Shown here: positions 54,182-62,280 of the stretch, piece after piece
How the letters are laid out: each line of letters starts with the position of its first letter
Numbering within the stretch: position 1 is the first letter of the stretch
Source of the DNA: an uncultured Alphaproteobacteria bacterium
GTDB taxonomy: Bacteria > Pseudomonadota > Alphaproteobacteria > Rs-D84
NCBI GenBank assembly: GCA_947646585.1
Contig: CANSHD010000001.1
Location: 501,210 to 565,209, forward strand
Reading direction: 5' to 3'
DNA: 64,000 nt
Position numbers and translations under genes: made by a program
Notes under the pieces: generated by a model
What the model saw: the letters and a program-made list of their open reading frames with translations, nothing else
Databases searched by the model: none
Told to the model about the DNA's origin: nothing

Positions 54182-55115
54182 ATTTTTGACGCTTTCTGCG
54201 GTCCCGGATTGTGTCCAAAATTACCTGAGAGTAATCGGAATACTGTCCCAGTGCATTTTCAAACGCGTGATTTGCACCCTGAATGGACACCAGCTGTTTG
54301 TTCGGAATAGTTAACCCGTGAAAGAAACGCACGTTCTGGTTATAATCCGCCATATCGTCGGCCGAGCCCAATATAAAGTGCAGATACAGCGCCATCTGCG
54401 GATTTCTGGCGATAAAGTACGACACGCGTCGCGCCAGTTCCTCGCAATCGGCGCGTTTTGTCCACGGGCCCGGCAACGGTATGCACAAATTGTACAGACA
54501 GGTCGGGATTTTAAAGGTGTGGCGCTCTATCTCGCGCATCTGTGTCGATACCTTGTGCGTCAGCATATCCCAAGACGTGCCCGACGGGTCGCGCCGCATA
54601 AATTTTTCGCGCAGCATCTGCACCTTTGGCGGTGGCATAAAGTACGGATTGTTTAGCACGATTTCATTGAAATAGTTCCGGATTTCCGGTGAATCTATCA
54701 TCAAATCCGACAACGCGCGACATGATATGGAATGTATCCAACCGATGTTATAGTCATGGTTAATGGTGCTCAGCGTACGGCAAAAATGCAACCCGGCTTC
54801 CAGCGCCTGTTTTTGCCGGTCCAATGTCATGGCGTTTATTTGTTTAACCTGGCCGGCGGTTGCGGACAAATCCACCCCTTCCAGGGCGACCACGTCGAAC
54901 CCGTGCGCCAGCGCCTTCTGCATCGGTACTTTCATACATGGTTCAACCGGACTGCCGCCGTATCCGTGCACCAGATAAACGGTTCCGTAAACGGCATCCG
55001 AACGCGGCACCTGGGACCAGTATATGTTAGTCAGCGGGCGGGCTTTCTCGTCCTGAATCTGGTGATAATTTGCAAAAAATCCCTTTGATATGTTATTATC
55101 GTTATCTTCCGCCAT
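54180..55115 (-). CDS. alpha/beta-hydrolase-fold protein
   Basis: 311 residues. VYLVHGYGGSPVEP gives the oxyanion-hole HG, GWIHSISCRALSDLM the likely nucleophile elbow (SxSxR variant of GxSxG), YLHFILGSADDMAD the acid and ANHAFENA the histidine. Substrate unknown. Convergent with bamA. Confidence 0.7.
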   Translation of the reverse strand: MAEDNDNNISKGFFANYHQIQDEKARPLTNIYWSQVPRSDAVYGTVYLVHGYGGSPVEPCMKVPMQKALAHGFDVVALEGVDLSATAGQVKQINAMTLDRQKQALEAGLHFCRTLSTINHDYNIGWIHSISCRALSDLMIDSPEIRNYFNEIVLNNPYFMPPPKVQMLREKFMRRDPSGTSWDMLTHKVSTQMREIERHTFKIPTCLYNLCIPLPGPWTKRADCEELARRVSYFIARNPQMALYLHFILGSADDMADYNQNVRFFHGLTIPNKQLVSIQGANHAFENALGQYSDYSQVILDTIRDRRKRQK

Positions 55116-55295
55116 AATCCGTTCTCTTGAATAGGAGCTGTAATAGTACTATTTCTTTGCCTTTTGTCAAATTATTTGTAGTGTTTGCGCCTCTTTTAGC
55201 CTTGACGGGCCGCGCGGAATTTTCTTATAATCAAATAAACGGCGGCATCTGTTTTGCTCAGGTGCCCAAACCCGAATAGGAAAGGGGGAAAAGTG

Positions 55296-55442
55296 ATGAA
55301 GAAAATTATATTGGGCCTGTTTGTGGCGATTGCATTGGCCGGCTGCGGCCAGGTCTATGACCGTGAACCTGTGGGCGTCGGATATGATAATAATGAGCTA
55401 AAGCTTAGCCCTTGCGCCTGCATAATGGTATATCAGGCATAA
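55296..55442 (+). CDS. small lipoprotein (48 residues)
   Basis: MKKIILGLFVAIALAGC-GQ lipobox. A short mature part with DREPVGVGYDNN and a C-terminal CACIM. SD GGAAAGGGGGAA. First gene of an envelope cluster; a VirB7-like role is only a topological analogy. Confidence 0.6.
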   Translation: MKKIILGLFVAIALAGCGQVYDREPVGVGYDNNELKLSPCACIMVYQA

Positions 55443-55470
55443 GGCGACCCGGCCACGCAGGGGAGGGGCG

Positions 55471-56175
55471 ATGTCACCAGAATATCCAGGCAGTTTTAAT
55501 ACACCGGCATTTCCCGCGGGACGGCGCATCGCCGTTTCCCGTGCGATGGGTGTCGGCATATTGACCGCATTCTTTGTGATTGCGTGCCTGTGTGGCCTGC
55601 TGATGTGGGGCGTTCGTTCCATGCGCTTGGACCCGTTTCTGATATCCACCGACAATATCACCGGCACGTGGAGTGTTATCGGGCGCAGTACATGGCGCGG
55701 CCGCGCGGTGTCTGTTTACGACACCATGCAAGAGGCGGTCGCCGGCAACTTTTTCCAAAGCTGGTTTTATATATCCGACTCTGTCGCTGATAACAACACG
55801 GTATGGAGCGCATGCACGATAGAGGAATGCAGCGGCGCCGAAAGCATGACATACGGCGACCGCAAATGTGCGATATCCTGCGCCGCGTCGGCGGATTTGT
55901 ACGACAAGTTTATCGAGGATGTGATGGAGGGGTATCACCGTCGCAGCTCGGCCGGCGAAACATGGGGTGTTATGACCGATACCGTTCAGATAACCCCCAT
56001 CGGCAATATTGACGCCGCAAAGGGCGGCGTATGGCGCGTTCAGGCGACGGTATGGTCCAATATCAACGCCGCGTTTAACGTTGTCGCATTTGTGCGCATT
56101 GCGCGCAGCGTGGGGCGCTATCCAATGACAATGGGGTATTATGTGTCGGACTTTAACGCATACAGAATAAATTGA
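55471..56175 (+). CDS. inner-membrane-anchored protein, VirB8-like topology 1
   Basis: 234 residues. A single N-terminal transmembrane helix (MGVGILTAFFVIACLCGLLMWGV, about 26-48), then a periplasmic alpha/beta domain with the cysteine cluster WSACTIEECSGAES.. CAISCAAS. Size and fold guess (NTF2-like) resemble VirB8/TraE, and it is followed by a related gene. No T4SS ATPase is in sight, so a transport role is not supported. Confidence 0.55.
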   Translation: MSPEYPGSFNTPAFPAGRRIAVSRAMGVGILTAFFVIACLCGLLMWGVRSMRLDPFLISTDNITGTWSVIGRSTWRGRAVSVYDTMQEAVAGNFFQSWFYISDSVADNNTVWSACTIEECSGAESMTYGDRKCAISCAASADLYDKFIEDVMEGYHRRSSAGETWGVMTDTVQITPIGNIDAAKGGVWRVQATVWSNINAAFNVVAFVRIARSVGRYPMTMGYYVSDFNAYRIN

Positions 56176-56822
56176 TGAGAAAGATTGTATCGTTTTTTAT
56201 CGGGCTGTGTATTTTGGCGCTGATGTTCGGGGCGATTGCCGGCGCGGCCGCAATATATGACACCGCGCGCCGGATACGGGTCGAAACATATTTTTTTCAG
56301 CCGAACAACCTGTCGGGCGAACGTGTCGGCGTTCCGGCCACGCCGGCGGATTTGGGCCCGGACAAGATGCGCCGCCGCCTGGTTGAAAAATACATATCGG
56401 AATATTTCTATGTCATTCCAGACCCCGCGAATGTAGAGGAGCGCATGAGTGCATTTTCACCGCTGGCCCGCATGTCCACCCCCGACGTTTTCCGCCAGTG
56501 GCAGGAGCAGGAGGGGGCCTATATCCAAACCCTTGCAGGCGAGGGGGGATTTCGAACGGTGCGCGTTATTGGTGAAATTACCAAACCCGCCGACAGTGAC
56601 TTCTGGACCGTGGAATACGAAATGAAGACATGGCGCCATCCAAACGACATGGCCGAAGAACCTGTTGTCACGCGTGACGTCTTATATATGGGCCTGTTCG
56701 ACCAGTATATGATGGATTTTCGTGAAAATATCGATGTGGCGCAGTATTTGGAAGAGGGATACGACCCGGCGGCGATTTTCCGCTTTGGCGTGACGGCAAT
56801 CGGCAGACAACAGGACAAATAG
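56172..56822 (+). CDS. inner-membrane-anchored protein, VirB8-like topology 2
   Basis: 216 residues. Transmembrane helix at 5-30 (FFIGLCILALMFGAIAGAA), then MRRRLVEKYISEYFYVIPD.. MSTPDVFRQWQEQEG, the helical start of an NTF2-like periplasmic domain as in VirB8. It overlaps the previous gene by 4 nt (ATGA), so the pair is translationally coupled. Confidence 0.55.
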   Translation: MMRKIVSFFIGLCILALMFGAIAGAAAIYDTARRIRVETYFFQPNNLSGERVGVPATPADLGPDKMRRRLVEKYISEYFYVIPDPANVEERMSAFSPLARMSTPDVFRQWQEQEGAYIQTLAGEGGFRTVRVIGEITKPADSDFWTVEYEMKTWRHPNDMAEEPVVTRDVLYMGLFDQYMMDFRENIDVAQYLEEGYDPAAIFRFGVTAIGRQQDK

Positions 56823-56825
56823 CTT

Positions 56826-57602
56826 ATGAAAAAACTGTTATTTTGCATGTTTGGGTTTTGGGCGGCGTGTGCGGTGTCGACGGCGCGTGGCGACGACGGG
56901 CCGTTTTTGGATTATGCAATCGAGGACAGTACGCCTGTGGACATAACCGCGGCGCCAGTGTCCATGAATATGGACGCGGGTGGTGCCAGTGTTGCGACGT
57001 TCGATATTGCAGGCATTATGCTGGGGATGCCGTTCGATGACGTGCAAACCCTGTTTTTTAAAGGCCACGGCCTGTACGCCCCGCGGGAAAAGAACGCGAT
57101 AATATACACGATACACCCCGACTGGAAATATAATTTGGATTACGAGTGCCGCCAGCAGAATATTTTTGCCCCGGCGGAATTGGAAAACTGTATCCGTTCG
57201 CTGGCGCGCCATCGCGGCCTGTTATACGCGTCAGAGGTGCACCTTGTCCGCGCAAACACCGGCGAAACCATAACGGTTTATTTTACCAGTAATGCCACGG
57301 ATAACCTGGTCTGGCGCGTCGTATATAACAACGACGTGGACGAGGTGGAGGGCTCCGCCGAAAAATTCGAGAACCAGCGCCAGAAAAAGATACTGGCATT
57401 CTGGCAAAGCGTGCTGGACAAATACGGCGCGCCGAATTCAGGTTCGGACAAATGGATAACGACCACAAATGCATACGACCCGATGATGACGGCGTATTAC
57501 GGTGCGCTGGATTTGGTGGACGCCGGCCGCAACGCATCCGACCAGGCAAAAAATGTCAGCGACGCTCGCGAGAATTTCAAAGCCAAACCGTATGCTTTCT
57601 AA
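56826..57602 (+). CDS. periplasmic hypothetical protein
   Basis: 258 residues with a signal peptide (FWAACAVSTARG). Contains FDIAGIMLGMPFDDVQTLFFK, a pattern of small periplasmic beta domains, two cysteines (YECRQQN and ENCIRSL) and a helical end. Not recognised. It overlaps yraN by 11 nt. Confidence 0.6.
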   Translation: MKKLLFCMFGFWAACAVSTARGDDGPFLDYAIEDSTPVDITAAPVSMNMDAGGASVATFDIAGIMLGMPFDDVQTLFFKGHGLYAPREKNAIIYTIHPDWKYNLDYECRQQNIFAPAELENCIRSLARHRGLLYASEVHLVRANTGETITVYFTSNATDNLVWRVVYNNDVDEVEGSAEKFENQRQKKILAFWQSVLDKYGAPNSGSDKWITTTNAYDPMMTAYYGALDLVDAGRNASDQAKNVSDARENFKAKPYAF

Positions 57603-57945
57603 CCGTACCTCTTATCGTGCCGGGCTGCTTGCCGAATGGCGGGCCAGATGGATTTTGCGCCTGCACGGTTTCAGAATATTGGAATCCAGATACGTGACAG
57701 GCCGTCATACAGGCCGCGCAGAAATTGATATTATCGCCCGCCGCGGGAATTTAATGGTGTTTGTAGAGGTAAAGTGCCGCCCCACAATTGACTCGGCATG
57801 GGCGGCGATAACCCCGGCCCAGGTCACGCGCCTGCGCGCGGCGGCATACGGATATATGGGCCGCCGTCGCTTTCGCGGGGATGCGCGTTTTGATGTTATT
57901 ATCATATGCGGCCGGCACAGCCATTGGATTCGTGGCGCCATATAA
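57592..57945 (+). CDS. yraN: UPF0102 (YraN) family endonuclease-like protein
   Basis: 117 residues. AEIDIIARRGNLMVFVEVKCRP is the conserved restriction-like core (D..ExK) of UPF0102. The start MLSNRTSYR overlaps the end of the upstream gene. The role is not established in any species I know. Confidence 0.85.
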   Translation: MLSNRTSYRAGLLAEWRARWILRLHGFRILESRYVTGRHTGRAEIDIIARRGNLMVFVEVKCRPTIDSAWAAITPAQVTRLRAAAYGYMGRRRFRGDARFDVIIICGRHSHWIRGAI

Positions 57946-57950
57946 AAAAC

Positions 57951-57979
57951 TTGAAACAGGACATGTTTCCTATTATAAT
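57951..57979 (+). promoter_or_regulatory. promoter of the 49-residue lipoprotein
   Basis: TTGAAA-N17-TATAAT. Confidence 0.75.
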
Positions 57980-58012
57980 AATCCTGCTTTTTGAAGAAAA
58001 AGGAGACAATAA

Positions 58013-58162
58013 ATGAAAAAAGTAATGTTGGCGCTGTTCGCCGTTATGACATTGGCTGCATGCACCGGTTCTTACAAGTCCGGCAACTGCGAATATGATT
58101 TCTTGCTGCACAAGGATATTTCTATTTCCAAGATTATCGGCAATGCGACCGGTGGTTGCTAA
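58013..58162 (+). CDS. small lipoprotein (49 residues)
   Basis: MKKVMLALFAVMTLAAC-TG lipobox, mature part with NCEYDFLLHKDIS and a terminal GGC. Strong promoter, AAGGAGA ribosome site and a downstream terminator make it a well-expressed monocistronic gene. Unknown function. Confidence 0.75.
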   Translation: MKKVMLALFAVMTLAACTGSYKSGNCEYDFLLHKDISISKIIGNATGGC

Positions 58163-58163
58163 T

Positions 58164-58192
58164 CCGGGGGCGCCCATCGGGCGCCTTTTTTG
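58164..58192 (+). terminator. intrinsic terminator
   Basis: GGGGGCGCCC-ATC-GGGCGCCTTTTTT. Confidence 0.85.
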
Positions 58193-58303
58193 TTGATTTT
58201 TTTACCGTTTTATGGTATTATATAATCAACACCGCCACGGAATTATTCCGTGGCTTTTTTATCGCCGGCACTGCCGGTTTTTTATTATATGGAGGAAAAT
58301 GAA
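58193..58303 (+). promoter_or_regulatory. promoter and tandem-hairpin leader of the Mtd-like gene
   Basis: TTGATT-N17-TATTAT (58193-58221). Two hairpins follow, GCCACGGAA..TTCCGTGGC-TTTTTT and GCCGGCA..TGCCGGT-TTTTT, then ATGGAGGAAAATGAAATG with GGAGG. It has the same order, spacing and -10 sequence as the leader at 26170-26303. Confidence 0.7.
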
Positions 58304-58762
58304 ATGTCAAGACAAGTTAAAATTCGTCGCGGCACCGCGGCCCAGCATGAAACGTTTATCGGTGCCGAGGGCGAAATAACAATGGATACAACGAACAATA
58401 CCCTGCGTGTGCATGACGGCACGACCCCCGGCGGCCATCTGGTTGGCGGCTCTGCGCTGCCGGAAAATGCGGATTATGTTATTGAAGCCCAACTGCCCAC
58501 CGCCGCCAACGGACATACATGGTATCGAAAATATAAATCGGGATGGATAGAACAGGGCGGCTATGTCTCGGCAACCGGAATCGCCACCGTAACGTTGCCG
58601 ATACCGCTGACAACATTATTTACATTTTGCCGCGGCCAGACGTCTTTATCCGGCACCAACACCGCCAGCCACAATACACTGGCCGCCGTTTTCGGCAGTG
58701 CCGACACCACCAGTATTAAAATTAACGGCGGCGGTTATTGGTTCGTTAACGGCGTTGCTTAA
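58304..58762 (+). CDS. phage tail-fibre/tropism protein with Mtd N-terminal domain
   Basis: 152 residues. KIRRGTAAQHETFIGAEGEITMDTTNNTLRVHDGTTPGG is the signature of the major tropism determinant N-domain (as in Bordetella phage BPP-1 and many fibres). A short C-terminal beta part with GYVSATGIATVTLP and YWFVNGVA would be the tip. It does not carry an obvious DGR variable repeat. Located 18 kb from the particle cassette with a matching leader, so a trans-located fibre for the same particle is possible. Confidence 0.8.
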   Translation: MSRQVKIRRGTAAQHETFIGAEGEITMDTTNNTLRVHDGTTPGGHLVGGSALPENADYVIEAQLPTAANGHTWYRKYKSGWIEQGGYVSATGIATVTLPIPLTTLFTFCRGQTSLSGTNTASHNTLAAVFGSADTTSIKINGGGYWFVNGVA

Positions 58763-59721
58763 TGCCCTCTGATTTTTCGGCGCCATTTTTTTACCGGCAC
58801 CACTGATGCGGCGATACGGCGCAGCGTGTAAAATTTCGGACGTGATTTTTTATTCGGCTTCGCGGGCCTAAACAGCTCGTCGGTTGTCGAACAAAAACAG
58901 ATTTTCCCACTTAAGTCCGCAATTTTGCGCGCCTGTGCCGGCTCGCTTTCAACAAATATGTTCGTATGGCGCAGACTTTTGTATATTTTCGCCTTGTGCG
59001 ATGCGTGCAGGCCTTCCTTGCGTCTTTCCTCGGCCGTTTTATTTTCCAGCATGTACAATTTGTCGTACTTTACGCCGTTTCGCTTTAACCATTCCTCGGT
59101 TTCTTTTCTGTATTTCCCCAGTCTGGACGTGACCAGCGCGGCCACCTTGTACTGCGGAATATACAGCGGTCTGGCATTTAAAATGAAATCAATATACTTT
59201 TCTCCGTCGTCGTTTTGTTCCGGGGCCGGGTCGATGCACAACACGCCGTCGATATCCAGCGCCGCATTCTGCAAATTTACATGGTTTAAATAATTCCACT
59301 GGAACATTCGGGGCTGCGGCACGGCGCACAGCGCGACATCAACCAGATTTTCCACACCCGGCTTGTAGTATACGGCGCCGTATTTTATATTGTATTTTGT
59401 GGCGACCGCACCGGCGTTCACGGCGTCGCGTATCTTTTCCATCGCCCGGCCGGAATTCACGGAATCATCGATTATCAGCACGTTTTTAATTTCCGCATCC
59501 AGCTTTACACGGAAAGTCGCCTTGACGGTTTTTGTAAAGCTTTCATCTAAAAATTCGTTTATGCTGCACACCGGTTTCGACAGTGCCAATCCAATCATAT
59601 ATGCGGGCACCATGCCGCTGCGCGGAACGCCGACAATCAAGTCCACCGGCGGCAGCTTGTGAATATTCGCCTTTATGTCCAGAATTAAATCCTTGTATGT
59701 TTTATAATGCAAATTATCCAT
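58759..59721 (-). CDS. phosphoribosyltransferase-HAD fusion protein
   Basis: 320 residues. Residues about 1-150 are a type I phosphoribosyltransferase: IVGVPRSGMVPAYMIG and the PRPP loop VLIIDDSVNSGRAM. Residues about 160-290 are HAD-like: ALDIDGVLCIDP with the catalytic DxD, and ALVTSRLGKYRKET. The two-domain protein is known from surface-polysaccharide loci. It could activate or salvage a sugar-phosphate/nucleotide; no substrate is known. ATG 59721 overlaps the upstream stop by 8 nt. Confidence 0.75.
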   Translation of the reverse strand: MDNLHYKTYKDLILDIKANIHKLPPVDLIVGVPRSGMVPAYMIGLALSKPVCSINEFLDESFTKTVKATFRVKLDAEIKNVLIIDDSVNSGRAMEKIRDAVNAGAVATKYNIKYGAVYYKPGVENLVDVALCAVPQPRMFQWNYLNHVNLQNAALDIDGVLCIDPAPEQNDDGEKYIDFILNARPLYIPQYKVAALVTSRLGKYRKETEEWLKRNGVKYDKLYMLENKTAEERRKEGLHASHKAKIYKSLRHTNIFVESEPAQARKIADLSGKICFCSTTDELFRPAKPNKKSRPKFYTLRRIAASVVPVKKWRRKIRGH

Positions 59722-60823
59722 TATATTTAACCCCATGTTTTTTATGCGGAACCAGAATGCCAAATATCGGAATACCGAAAATTGAGACTTTGATGCGTTT
59801 CCCCTGATAGTTTTTTATTCGTATAAAAGGAATGCAGTTAAATAGTTTTATTCTGGTAACCCGTGCCTTGCGGTATCCGGATTTGAAAATATGTTCGTAC
59901 AATCCCTCGGCGTCATTGCATACCAGGTACGGGTATATCTGTGCTTCGTATTTTTGCAGCATGTGTTCATATTTGAATTTTTTGAACAGGTCCAATGTTG
60001 CGTTTATCATCGTCATTCTTGTCGATGTCTTGGTTGTTCTAAAGAAGCAGTATTGTGATATAAACCGGAACATCGGCGCAAACGCATCGTAATAATCTTG
60101 CTCCGACAGATTGTGCTCATTCAAGAAATCCAGAATAAGATTTGCGGCCTTTATTTTAGAGTCTATTTTTTCGTCGGACAAATATTCCGATGACAAAGAC
60201 CCCGAAACACGGACATAGTTGTAAAAAGTATCCGGAACGATTGCAATTTTATTGGCTAAAACCGCGCACTTGACAACGAATACCGTATCTTCGTTAGAGT
60301 TTATCCCTTTTGGATTTTCCAGATTGTTGTCCCGTATGAACGAGGTTTTATAGATGGCGCACCATTGCGTATAGTTAAAGAAAATCTTGTTTTCAGGAAT
60401 CTTGTTCAGCCATTTTGTAAATTCGCGCTGTTTGCCGTTAAACAGTATTTCACGGATATTTGCAACCGTGATATCGGTGCCGCAATTTATGGCTTGTGTA
60501 TATAATTTCTGATAAAAGTCCAAATCCACATAATCATCAGGGTCAACAAAGCCCAGGTATTCGCCCCGGGCCGAGGCGATACCGGCGTTTCGCGCAGACG
60601 AAACGCCGGTGTTTTGTTGAAAAGAAATGATTTTTATTCGGTCGTCTTGGGTCGCGTATGCATTAAGGATTTCCAGAGAATTGTCGGTCGATTTATCGTC
60701 GATGCAGATGATTTCGATATCCCGCAGAGTCTGTCCAACCAAAGAATCCAAGCATCGTGCCAAATACGAGGCCGCATTATATATTGGAATAATGACGCTT
60801 ATTTTTGGAGCCGACTCAATCAT
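59714..60823 (-). CDS. family 2 glycosyltransferase
   Basis: 369 residues. N-terminal GT-A fold: ISVIIPIYNAASYLARCLDSLVGQTLRDIEIICIDDKSTD and the metal-binding DPDDYVD in GFVDPDDYVDL. Polysaccharide or lipooligosaccharide synthesis. Overlaps the upstream glycosyltransferase by 4 nt. Closely related to the next gene (the first 90 residues are about 70% identical), a tandem duplication. Confidence 0.9.
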   Translation of the reverse strand: MIESAPKISVIIPIYNAASYLARCLDSLVGQTLRDIEIICIDDKSTDNSLEILNAYATQDDRIKIISFQQNTGVSSARNAGIASARGEYLGFVDPDDYVDLDFYQKLYTQAINCGTDITVANIREILFNGKQREFTKWLNKIPENKIFFNYTQWCAIYKTSFIRDNNLENPKGINSNEDTVFVVKCAVLANKIAIVPDTFYNYVRVSGSLSSEYLSDEKIDSKIKAANLILDFLNEHNLSEQDYYDAFAPMFRFISQYCFFRTTKTSTRMTMINATLDLFKKFKYEHMLQKYEAQIYPYLVCNDAEGLYEHIFKSGYRKARVTRIKLFNCIPFIRIKNYQGKRIKVSIFGIPIFGILVPHKKHGVKYNG

Positions 60824-61980
60824 TTTGATTTAATCCTTATAATGGGCAGGTACATGAAATTTAATCGATATACGCCATATTCGTTTTTTACTTGCAACAC
60901 TTTTAACCCGAATATTCTGATAAGCAACTTTTTATCGGAACGATATATGCGCGCAACCGGCACAAAGCCGAACAAATAGGCGGTTTTTCTAATATCGTTT
61001 TTTTTCTGTGTGGCCTGTGACTGTATCCTGGCCCAGCATTCGACAATTCCATCGGCATCATATGACAACAGACAGTCCGCAAAATGTTTTCCCCAACGTC
61101 GGGACAAATTTTTTGCGACCGCTGATTTATGCTTGCAACATTTAAATATTTCAATGGTCGCGGCGCCGATGCTTTCGCGGCACTGTTTGGAGGTGTTGCG
61201 GCGAAAGTGGTTTTCCATTCCGCCCAGTACGACGGCATATCTGGCAATATAGTCCGCGTCGGATATTGTGACGGAAGAATTGTATATGTCCGCCACCATG
61301 GACAGGGCCTTTATCCGCGATGCAATCTTGTGCGGCGGCATTATCTGTTCGTCCAGGCTGCCCTCGCGGCGGATATAATTGTAAAATACGTCTGTGCGTA
61401 CCGCCACCGTATTGGTGCTGTTCAGGCATGCGGTTAAAAACACGGTATCCTGTCCGCTGATTACATCTGTCGGGAATTTCAGCCCGGCGTCCTTTATCAT
61501 CTTTGCGCGGTATATCGCCGTCCACCATTGCCAGCAAAAGTGCCATTTACCGTGCTTTTGAACGTCTTTGATTTCATTGTGGTCTGTAAAAATACTGCCG
61601 TCATATTGCACAATCTTTACATTTCCGCGCACCATGTCCGCATTTTCTTTTTTTGCGGTTGCGTACAGTTTTTCATAAAAATCGGCGTCAATATAATCGT
61701 CGCTGTCCACAAAGCCCAGATATTCGCCCCGTGCGGCGTCAATTCCGGCGTTGCGGGCGGTGGCAACACCGCTGTTTTTATCCAATGCGATTACATGTAT
61801 TTGCGGATATTTGTTCTCGTATTCCTGCAGAATTTCCAGCGAGTTATCGGTCGATTTGTCGTCTATGCAAATAATTTCAATGTCCGACATGGTCTGACCG
61901 ACCAAAGAGTCCAAACAGCGTGCCAAATACGGGGCGACATTATAAACGGGTACAATGACAGATATTTTGGGGTCGGACAT
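60820..61980 (-). CDS. family 2 glycosyltransferase
   Basis: 386 residues. ISVIVPVYNVAPYLARCLDSLVGQTMSDIEIICIDDKSTD, with DSDD in GFVDSDDYIDA. First gene of the minus-strand polysaccharide operon, so its promoter lies in 61981-62280. The C-terminal domain differs from the neighbour, hinting at different acceptors. Confidence 0.9.
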   Translation of the reverse strand: MSDPKISVIVPVYNVAPYLARCLDSLVGQTMSDIEIICIDDKSTDNSLEILQEYENKYPQIHVIALDKNSGVATARNAGIDAARGEYLGFVDSDDYIDADFYEKLYATAKKENADMVRGNVKIVQYDGSIFTDHNEIKDVQKHGKWHFCWQWWTAIYRAKMIKDAGLKFPTDVISGQDTVFLTACLNSTNTVAVRTDVFYNYIRREGSLDEQIMPPHKIASRIKALSMVADIYNSSVTISDADYIARYAVVLGGMENHFRRNTSKQCRESIGAATIEIFKCCKHKSAVAKNLSRRWGKHFADCLLSYDADGIVECWARIQSQATQKKNDIRKTAYLFGFVPVARIYRSDKKLLIRIFGLKVLQVKNEYGVYRLNFMYLPIIRIKSK

Positions 61981-62005
61981 AACAGCCTCTATCCTTGGAG
62001 TGTTT

Positions 62006-62112
62006 CAATCAAAGGTTCGTTAAATTTGAGCGGGTTAAATATGTTGACAATGTGGGAATATTAACCTATAGTCCGCTCTGTAAACTGCAACAATTTAACG
62101 AACCTTTGATTG
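62006..62112. repeat. long perfect inverted repeat in the divergent glycosyltransferase promoter region
   Basis: Two 21-nt arms (62006-62026 and 62092-62112) are perfect reverse complements, beginning CAATCAAAGGTTCG. Between them GAGCGG/CCGCTC and GGTTAA/TTAACC also pair. It can form one extended hairpin of about 107 nt. Confidence 0.75.
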
Positions 62113-62280
62113 TTGACGCTTAAAAACCGCGATGGGTGCGGTACATCGCAAGATTATCGGAATCAGGTGCCTGGGGGGACTTGATTGTTTGAACACCCAT
62201 CACCACAGAATAGGAATAAGTGACTATGGTTTTATAAACGCTGATACATATAATTAGCAATAAAATCAGGGAATTATTTC
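62113..62280. promoter_or_regulatory. intergenic region before the plus-strand glycosyltransferase
   Basis: Contains hairpin GCGATG/CATCGC (62129-62149) and an AT-rich stretch (CGCTGATACATATAATTAG, 62240-62258), a plausible -10. No JUMPstart/ops consensus (GGCGGTAGC) is present. The 300-nt gap holds no gene. Confidence 0.4.

Noticed and set aside
55296..57602. Type IV secretion system
   Set aside because: Only topology resembles VirB7/VirB8. No VirB4, VirB9, VirB10, VirB11 or VirD4 is present.
58304..58762. Diversity-generating retroelement at the Mtd-like gene
   Set aside because: No reverse transcriptase, accessory protein or template repeat is visible nearby, and the C-terminal part shows no variable-repeat pattern.
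62113..62280. JUMPstart/ops element for RfaH
   Set aside because: The region has GGTGCGGTACATC but not the GGCGGTAGC core.
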